Both the position numbers and the translations under genes were made by a program. The notes beneath the pieces are model-generated. The model was given only the letters and a program-made list of their open reading frames with translations, made no database searches and was not told where the DNA came from. Source: Halococcaceae archaeon (GTDB taxonomy: Archaea > Halobacteriota > Halobacteria > Halobacteriales > Halalkalicoccaceae). Taken from it: a stretch of 9,676 nucleotides of DNA. Shown piece after piece: positions 5,290 to 9,676 of the stretch. The DNA lies in contig SKWB01000396.1 in assembly GCA_007129135.1 (NCBI GenBank), positions 1 through 9,676 on the forward strand, written 5' to 3'. Position 1 is the stretch's first letter. Every line of letters begins with the position of its first letter.

Positions 5290-6435
5290 ATGGGAGGAGG
5301 GACACGCAGCGGCTCGGTCCACGAGGAGCCGCTCTCACTGATGGGCAGACGCAGGTTCGTCGAGACGCTCGTCGGAGCGGGCTTCAGCGCGACGATGGCC
5401 AGCTGCCTCTCGGCGACCGACTTCGAGGAGACCGACGAGGGGGAGGTCCCGATCGTCTACGCACACCGACGGACCGATCCGGAGGACCCGACGGCGATCG
5501 AACCGGTGACCAAGGTCGTCCCGTCCCGGTGGTACGACGACCTCCGGTCGACGTTCGAGATCCACGCGAACCTCGACCTCACGGGGGTCGAGGGCGTGCT
5601 GAGTAGTGCGGTCTCGCCGGGGACGTACGGGGAACTCGGCGCGAGCATCCAGATCGACACGATCGACGCGGGGCTCAGGGACACGATCGCCGACCTGCTC
5701 GATGGCACGCCGTTCGACGTCAGCGTGGTCGACACGAGCGCCGGTGCCAACGTCGACGACGCCGGCCCGGAGCGGACCCACGCCCTCGAGGACGGCGTCG
5801 AGGTCCCCGGCGGGGTCGCCTGTACGAACGGGGAGTCGATGGCGACGCTCGCCCCCGCGCTCTACGACCGTGAGGGGGAACGGGTGTACTTCGTGACGGC
5901 GAACCACCTCTACGGCGGCGATGGCGACGAGATGCGCGGCGAGGGCTGTCAGCTGCTCACCGACCAGGGGACACACCCGCTAGGGGTCGTCGAACGCGGC
6001 TACGGGGAGGAGGACATCGCGCTCGTCCATCCGACCGAGGAGTTCACGCCCAGCTCTCGGATCGCGGAGGAGTCACCCGGCGAGGTCGTCGGCAGTTTCA
6101 CGAAACTCGGCCTCGCGGATCTCAAGGCACGGGGCGCGGAGGTGCGAAAGACCGGCGCGCGGACCGGGCTCACCTCGGGGCCGATCGAGGCCGTCGACGG
6201 CGTCTCCTGTATCTACGGCGACCCGTGTAAGGGCGGACAGCTGAAGTGGGGCGAGGAGTCCGACTTCGTCGACGGCGACAGCGGGTCGGTCAGCTATCAC
6301 CCCGATCCAGAGGACCCCGACGATGGCCTGCTCGTCTGTGGCGTGAACAAAGCTCGAACGTGGTGGCCGGGCGAGAACTACGTCTGGGGGTCCGCAGCCT
6401 ACGTCCTCGAGGAGCGCTACGGCTACACGTTCTGA
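5290..6435 (+). CDS. Tat-exported trypsin-like serine protease, probable lipoprotein
   Basis: This 381-residue protein begins with a Tat signal: RRRFVE (20-25), a hydrophobic stretch (26-38) and a lipobox-like MASC with Cys39. It is probably exported folded and lipid-anchored outside the membrane. Residues 52-155 have no recognisable motif and may be a propeptide or binding domain. The C-terminal half has the chymotrypsin-fold triad in order: His206 in FVTANHL, Asp242 in EEDIALV and Ser331 in DGDSGSVSY. KTGARTGLTSG (287-297) resembles the strand before the active site in streptogrisin/alpha-lytic proteases (family S1). H-D and D-S spacings of 36 and 89 suit the family. Cys307 and Cys313 could pair. 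An in-frame ATG at 5341 would start just before the Tat motif (364 residues) and is possible. The substrate is unknown, and cleavage activity is inferred from the intact triad. Confidence 0.9.
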   Translation: MGGGTRSGSVHEEPLSLMGRRRFVETLVGAGFSATMASCLSATDFEETDEGEVPIVYAHRRTDPEDPTAIEPVTKVVPSRWYDDLRSTFEIHANLDLTGVEGVLSSAVSPGTYGELGASIQIDTIDAGLRDTIADLLDGTPFDVSVVDTSAGANVDDAGPERTHALEDGVEVPGGVACTNGESMATLAPALYDREGERVYFVTANHLYGGDGDEMRGEGCQLLTDQGTHPLGVVERGYGEEDIALVHPTEEFTPSSRIAEESPGEVVGSFTKLGLADLKARGAEVRKTGARTGLTSGPIEAVDGVSCIYGDPCKGGQLKWGEESDFVDGDSGSVSYHPDPEDPDDGLLVCGVNKARTWWPGENYVWGSAAYVLEERYGYTF

Positions 6436-6533
6436 AGCGCGCGCCCGCCGGCCGGGGTCGATTCTCGCGGACGGGTCGTCCCCCGTGAGGCCCTCTACCG
6501 GACGTTGCGTCAGTATGCGTAGGTCAAGAAAGT

Positions 6534-6565
6534 GTTCGACCGCCAGCTTGATCGTAAGGTCGAAC
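6534..6565 (-). terminator. Candidate guaB terminator hairpin
   Basis: GTTCGACC (6534-6541) and GGTCGAAC (6558-6565) form an 8-bp stem just beyond the guaB stop. Read on the minus strand, it is followed by the pyrimidine-rich ACTTTCTT, which fits a transcription end. A weaker hairpin ACGGG/CCCGT (6471-6475 and 6482-6486) lies nearer the protease stop. I see nothing else in the 141-bp gap. Confidence 0.4.
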
Positions 6566-6576
6566 CGTGTGACCGC

Positions 6577-8079
6577 TCAGTTCCCGTTCGGGCTGTAGTT
6601 CGGTGCCTCGTCGGTGATGACGACGTCGTGAGCGTGGCCCTCGGTCTGGCCGGCGGGCGAGACCCGGACGAACTCCGCGCGCTCTTTGAACTCGGGGAGG
6701 CTCTCGGCGCCGACGTAGCCCATGCCCGACTGCATCCCGCCCACCAACTGGGTGAGCTCGCTCCGGACCGAGCCCTTGTAGGGGGTCGCGGCCTCGACGC
6801 CCTCCGGGACGTACTCCTCGTCCTCGTCGGGTTCGCGTTTGAGGTATCTGTTTCCCTCGCTCTCGCCGCTTCGCATCGCGCCGACCGAGCCCATCCCCCG
6901 GTACTGCTTGTACCGTTTGCCGTTCATCGTGATCACCCGACCGGGCGCCTCGTCGGTACCGGCGAAGTAGGACCCGAGCATCACGGCGTCCGCGCCCGCG
7001 GCGATGGCCTTGATCGCGTCCCCGGAGTACCTGATCCCGCCGTCGGCGATCACGGGCACGTCGTAGGCACGGGCGACGTCCGCGACCTGGCTGACGGCGG
7101 TGATCTGGGGCATTCCGGAGCCGGTGACGACGCGGGTAGTACAGATCGAGCCCGGGCCGATGCCGACCTTGAGCCCGTCGGCGAAGTCGACGAGCTCCTC
7201 GGCGGCCTCCCTGGTCCCGATGTTCCCGACGACCACGTCGGCCTCGGTGCCGGAAGCGATCTCCCTCGCGCCGTCGATCACGTTCACGTTGTGAGCGTGG
7301 GCACAGTCGATGAACAGCACGTCCGCGCCGGCGTCGTCCGCGGCGTGCGCGCGGTCGGTCTCGAACGGGCCGATCGCGACCCCACAGCGGAGTCGTCCCC
7401 GTTCGTCGCGGACGGCGTGGTCGTACTCCCGACGCTGGAGGATCCCCTGCATCGTCACCAGTCCGACGAGGAGGTTCTCGTCGTCGACGACGGGAACGCG
7501 TTCGATCTTGTGTTCGTACATCAGTTCGAACGCCTCGCGGGCGGCGACGTGCTCGGGGGCGGTGATCACCTCGTCGGTCATCGCCGCGCGCACCGGGTCG
7601 TTCTCGCCGACCTCCAGGTGCGGGCGGATGTCGGTGCTCGAGATGATACCCAGCACCTCGCCGTTGGTGTTCGTGACGGGCGCGCCGCCGACGCCGCGTC
7701 TCGCCATCAGGTCGTCGGCCTCGCGGACGCTCATCTCGGGGTCGGCCGTCACGACCGACTCGAGGGGGATGATCAGCTCGTCGGCGGCTTTCACCTGCTC
7801 GATCTCCTCGACCATCCGGTCGACGTCCATGTTCCGGTGGAGCACCCCGAGCCCGCCGTGTCTCGCCATCGCGGTCGCCATCCCGCTCTCGGTGACGGTG
7901 TCCATCGCCGCGGTGAGGATGGGCACCTCCAGCGCGACGTTCGTCGAGACCCGCGTCGAGACGTCGGCGTCGTCCGGTTCGACCCTGCTCTCTTTCGGTT
8001 TGAGCAGCACGTCGTCGAACGTCAGTGCCTCCGGTACGGCCAGTTTCTCCGAGAAGAACCCTCGTTCGTCGCTCGCCAT
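6577..8079 (-). CDS. guaB: Inosine-5'-monophosphate dehydrogenase
   Basis: The enzyme oxidises IMP to XMP with NAD+, the committed step of GMP synthesis in the cytoplasm. At 500 residues it is a normal full-length IMPDH. The N-terminus has [10 protein letters not shown] (19-28). Two CBS domains form the regulatory insert (about 103-158 and 165-220). The catalytic loop is GPGSICTTR with Cys313. [11 protein letters not shown] (344-354) follows, then the phosphate-binding [11 protein letters not shown], the [10 protein letters not shown] segment (393-402) and the flap with Arg411-Tyr412. The final stretch [13 protein letters not shown] is also typical. The ATG at 8079 is supported by LTFDDVLL near the N-terminus and by a TTTT box about 26 nt upstream. 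The gene is divergent from the 8311 operon and convergent with the protease gene. No frameshift or missing active-site residue is seen. Confidence 0.98.
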   Translation of the reverse strand: MASDERGFFSEKLAVPEALTFDDVLLKPKESRVEPDDADVSTRVSTNVALEVPILTAAMDTVTESGMATAMARHGGLGVLHRNMDVDRMVEEIEQVKAADELIIPLESVVTADPEMSVREADDLMARRGVGGAPVTNTNGEVLGIISSTDIRPHLEVGENDPVRAAMTDEVITAPEHVAAREAFELMYEHKIERVPVVDDENLLVGLVTMQGILQRREYDHAVRDERGRLRCGVAIGPFETDRAHAADDAGADVLFIDCAHAHNVNVIDGAREIASGTEADVVVGNIGTREAAEELVDFADGLKVGIGPGSICTTRVVTGSGMPQITAVSQVADVARAYDVPVIADGGIRYSGDAIKAIAAGADAVMLGSYFAGTDEAPGRVITMNGKRYKQYRGMGSVGAMRSGESEGNRYLKREPDEDEEYVPEGVEAATPYKGSVRSELTQLVGGMQSGMGYVGAESLPEFKERAEFVRVSPAGQTEGHAHDVVITDEAPNYSPNGN

Positions 8080-8103
8080 GTAATCGGTGTGCGGGCCCCG
8101 CGG

Positions 8104-8107
8104 AAAA
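8104..8107 (-). promoter_or_regulatory. TATA-like box for guaB
   Basis: On the minus strand CGCTTTTCC is centred about 26 nt upstream of the guaB ATG, consistent with leaderless transcription. No Shine-Dalgarno motif is present. Confidence 0.5.
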
Positions 8108-8144
8108 GCGTTCCGAGAGGCGAGAGCGCGACCCTCACGAACGA

Positions 8145-8193
8145 TCGGGAGCCGTGCCAGCAGCTCCCGAACGCCGGTGGCGATCTTCCACCG
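8145..8193. other. Two adjacent hairpins between the divergent guaB and 8311 promoters
   Basis: TCGGGAGC/GCTCCCGA (8145-8152 and 8163-8170) and CGGTGG/CCACCG (8175-8180 and 8188-8193) are perfect inverted repeats six bases apart. They lie upstream of both predicted promoters, so they would not be part of either mRNA. They could be protein-binding sites or part of a small RNA. Confidence 0.5.
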
Positions 8194-8280
8194 ATACCCG
8201 ACACTGACGATCGATGTTCAACGCTGTGCGTCGGTGTGCGCCCGTTCGTTTCGGCCTTTGCGGTCACGGCTCACACAACG

Positions 8281-8286
8281 TTTATT
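8281..8286 (+). promoter_or_regulatory. TATA box for the 8311-8474 operon
   Basis: AACGTTTATT, a typical haloarchaeal promoter core, places TTTATT about 28 nt before the ATG at 8311. It is the best promoter in the interval. It marks the 56-residue gene, rather than the downstream DUF5794 gene, as the first gene of the transcript. Confidence 0.7.
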
Positions 8287-8310
8287 CTCCCGGGTCGTGC
8301 ATGGTCGTTC

Positions 8311-8481
8311 ATGGACTCCGACCGTCCGACCGTACGGCGTGTCGTCGACCGATCGATCGAGAGACTCGACGGACGATCCTTCACGACACTCACGGAGTTC
8401 AAACGCTTCCTTCCGGTATCCGCGGTCGGCGAGCGGCTCGTCGAAGGCCATCCGGCGGGAGACAGACCGCTGCATGAGTAG
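8311..8481 (+). CDS. Small 56-residue hypothetical protein
   Basis: I do not recognise this protein. It starts at the ATG at 8311, 28 nt downstream of a strong TATA box, and ends at TAG 8479-8481. Its last eight bases overlap the start of the DUF5794 gene, suggesting translational coupling. It contains VVDRSIERL and TLTEFKRFL segments that could form two short amphipathic helices. It has no cysteine, signal peptide or membrane segment. Acidic and basic residues balance (10 each), unusual for a haloarchaeal cytoplasmic protein. Codon use is less biased than in the neighbours, with AGA, CGA and GGA present. It may be a real co-expressed small protein or a translated leader controlling the next gene. 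The promoter spacing and overlap are the main evidence, since it is too short for coding statistics. Confidence 0.7.
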   Translation: MDSDRPTVRRVVDRSIERLDGRSFTTLTEFKRFLPVSAVGERLVEGHPAGDRPLHE

Positions 8482-9304
8482 CTCACAGCACCCCATCGCG
8501 CTCCGGCTCGAACGCGCCGTCGACGGGCCGACGAAGCTGCTCGCGATCGTCCTCTTCCTCCCGCTGATCGACGGGATCTTCCCCGCGCTGATACTCGCGG
8601 GGGCGCTCGATTCCGTCGTCGGCATCCTCCAGGTCGGTCTGCTCATCTTCGGCGGCAGTGCGGTCCTCGCCGTGATACTCGCGGAGATGGAGGGCACCCC
8701 GCGCGAGCAGGCGACGATCGTCCTCGTGCTCGCGGTTCCGTTGGTAACGCTCGCGGCGATCGAGGCCGCGCTCGCACCGACGATCGCGAGCGTGCTCGAC
8801 CTGGTGATCTTCGAGCGCTTCGCCGCGCTCGTCATCGCCGCCATCGCCGCGAAGACCGCGAGCGCACGCGTCGGCGAGTACCTGCCCCGGCCGGCGGTGA
8901 TCGTCGGCCTCGGGTTCATCGCGAGCGTCGACCTCGCGGGCGCGTCGCTGGTCGTCACGACCGACCTCGAACTCGTGGCGAGAGCCGTCGCGGCCGCGCT
9001 CGTCGGCGTGGCGTTCGCGCTGGCGGTCGCACTCGGCGGCCCCTGGCTCCGCGAGGCGATGGACATCGACCGCTTCCGGTTCGGCAGCGCGGTCGCACTC
9101 GGCGTACTCCCGCTCGCACTGCTCAACCTCGTCCCCGAACAGGCGCCGCTCGCGGTGCTCGTCGTCGCCGCGGTGCTCGCGTTCGACCCCGGTGGCGAGC
9201 CGATCGAACGCGCGAGCGAGGGGACGGTCGCCGACGGTGGCGAGGGCGACGACCGAGAGACCGGGGACAGGCTGCTCGATCACGAGCGCGCGCCCTGGCA
9301 GTGA
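8474..9304 (+). CDS. DUF5794 family haloarchaeal membrane protein
   Basis: This 276-residue integral membrane protein has no known function. Hydrophobic segments lie at about residues 22-42, 48-70, 79-100, 105-128, 141-163, 168-187 and 203-238. The N-terminus (HPIALRLERAVDGPTKLLAIVLFLPLIDGIFPAL) and the block GLLIFGGSAVLAVILAEMEGTPREQ are features I associate with DUF5794, recalled rather than searched. The C-terminal ~38 residues (239-276) are a hydrophilic acidic tail, probably cytoplasmic. The ATG at 8474 overlaps the upstream 56-codon gene by eight bases and lacks its own TATA box, so it is probably read from the promoter at 8281. Starts further upstream in this frame would run through the promoter and are rejected. 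The DUF5795 gene follows after 38 bp under a separate promoter. Confidence 0.93.
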   Translation: MSSSQHPIALRLERAVDGPTKLLAIVLFLPLIDGIFPALILAGALDSVVGILQVGLLIFGGSAVLAVILAEMEGTPREQATIVLVLAVPLVTLAAIEAALAPTIASVLDLVIFERFAALVIAAIAAKTASARVGEYLPRPAVIVGLGFIASVDLAGASLVVTTDLELVARAVAAALVGVAFALAVALGGPWLREAMDIDRFRFGSAVALGVLPLALLNLVPEQAPLAVLVVAAVLAFDPGGEPIERASEGTVADGGEGDDRETGDRLLDHERAPWQ

Positions 9305-9312
9305 GTCCGAAG

Positions 9313-9317
9313 TATTA
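9313..9317 (+). promoter_or_regulatory. TATA-like box for the DUF5795 gene
   Basis: AGTATTAGG is centred 28 nt upstream of the ATG at 9343, again predicting a leaderless transcript. The whole promoter fits in the 38-bp gap after the DUF5794 gene. Confidence 0.6.
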
Positions 9318-9342
9318 GGCCGCTCGCCCTCCCCGTTCCGGT

Positions 9343-9570
9343 ATGAGTCAGAACAGAGTCGTCGAGGGACGGATGGTCGATGCGAAGGGGCTCGCCGAAC
9401 TGGTCGAAGAGGGCTCGGTGATGGAAGCCGAGTCGATCTCCGATGCCGACCGCGACTGTCCGGAGTGTGGCGGAAACGTCCTCTCGGTGGGCTACATGCC
9501 GAGCGTCACGGAGTTCGTCACCGGCTACAAGTGCCAGGACTGCCCCTGGAGCGCCGACGACCGGGAGTGA
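9343..9570 (+). CDS. DUF5795 family zinc-ribbon protein
   Basis: This 75-residue soluble protein has two CxxC knuckles, CPEC (Cys39 and Cys42) and CQDC (Cys64 and Cys67), separated by a 21-residue beta-rich linker (VLSVGYMPSVTEFVTGYK). The arrangement makes a single-zinc ribbon. The acidic N-terminal half (VVEGRMVDAKGLAELVEEGSVMEAE) looks like a short helix plus strand. The overall pattern matches what I recall as DUF5795, a family confined to Halobacteria. Single zinc ribbons of this size often bind nucleic acid or act as adaptors, but nothing here shows the partner. The gene has its own TATA-like box and lies between the DUF5794 gene and tRNA-Trp. The start is unambiguous: it is the first ATG, 28 nt from the box. 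Confidence 0.95.
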   Translation: MSQNRVVEGRMVDAKGLAELVEEGSVMEAESISDADRDCPECGGNVLSVGYMPSVTEFVTGYKCQDCPWSADDRE

Positions 9571-9583
9571 GGACCGAAACCGC

Positions 9584-9587
9584 TTTA
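9584..9587 (+). promoter_or_regulatory. TATA-like box for tRNA-Trp
   Basis: GAAACCGCTTTAGGG has TTTA centred about 28 nt upstream of the tRNA 5' end at 9614, with a purine-rich stretch before it in the BRE position. Confidence 0.55.
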
Positions 9588-9613
9588 GGGCGCTTCGGCA
9601 TAGCGAGGGGTGC

Positions 9614-9676
9614 GGGGTCGTGGCCTAGTCCGGCAAGGCGACTGACTCCAGAGGACCGCGTGCCCGGTGACGACAC
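9614..9676 (+). tRNA. tRNA-Trp(CCA), intron-containing, cut by the window end
   Basis: The 5' exon is clear: acceptor strand GGGGTCG (9614-9620), D-arm GCCT/AGGC (9623-9626 and 9636-9639), then anticodon strand ACTGA and loop CT-CCA-G with anticodon CCA at 9648-9650. The sequence after G9651 does not complete the anticodon stem, so an intron is inferred at the canonical position after nucleotide 37, as in other haloarchaeal tRNA-Trp genes. In Haloferax that intron carries a C/D-box guide RNA for methylation of the tRNA itself. GTGACGA at 9667-9673 is one base from the box C consensus and fits. The rest of the intron and the 3' exon lie outside the window. Confidence 0.9.

Noticed and set aside
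6532..8481. A 649-codon plus-strand frame opposite guaB
   Set aside because: It is antisense to an intact IMP dehydrogenase and Asp/Val/Arg-rich. Only its last 57 codons, from 8311, have promoter support, and these are reported as a separate small gene.
8218..9283. Long minus-strand frames opposite the DUF5794 gene
   Set aside because: They overlap a clear membrane protein and have low-complexity translations and no promoters.

Overview
The window looks like chromosomal DNA of a haloarchaeon. The DNA is very GC-rich with strong G/C third-position bias, the predicted proteins are acidic, and promoters are archaeal TATA boxes about 25-28 nt upstream of start codons that mostly lack Shine-Dalgarno sequences. 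Several proteins also belong to families I know mainly from Halobacteria (DUF5794, DUF5795, a DUF7544-like membrane protein). I cannot name the genus.

Layout. (1) Bases 1-1673 hold the end of a metal-type ABC transporter operon: a 5'-truncated ATPase and an ABC-3 family permease joined by an ATGA overlap. (2) Bases 1801-2766 encode an uncharacterised multi-pass membrane protein, followed by three consecutive perfect hairpins and a short AT-rich patch. (3) Bases 2998-3300 encode a small PRC-barrel protein, a family that includes the haloarchaeal division proteins CdpB1/B2. It is convergent with a TrkA_N-DHH-DHHA1 phosphoesterase, and the two stop codons share one CTAG. (4) tRNA-Lys(UUU) at 4842-4915 diverges from the phosphoesterase. 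About 370 bp of gene-free DNA follows it. The first part contains four further degenerate copies of the tRNA T-loop/3' end, with hairpins among them; I rate this the most unusual structure here. (5) Bases 5290-6435 encode a Tat-exported, probably lipid-anchored trypsin-like serine protease with an upstream repeat resembling an operator. (6) guaB (IMP dehydrogenase) lies on the minus strand at 6577-8079. Divergent from it is a promoter driving a 56-residue protein that overlaps a DUF5794 membrane protein gene. A DUF5795 zinc-ribbon protein comes next, then an intron-containing tRNA-Trp cut by the window end.

No complete mobile element, CRISPR array or defence system is visible. Most genes are housekeeping or conserved haloarchaeal hypotheticals. 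The parts that deserve attention are non-coding (T-arm array, tandem hairpins, operator-like repeat) plus the small overlapping gene at 8311 and the surface protease.
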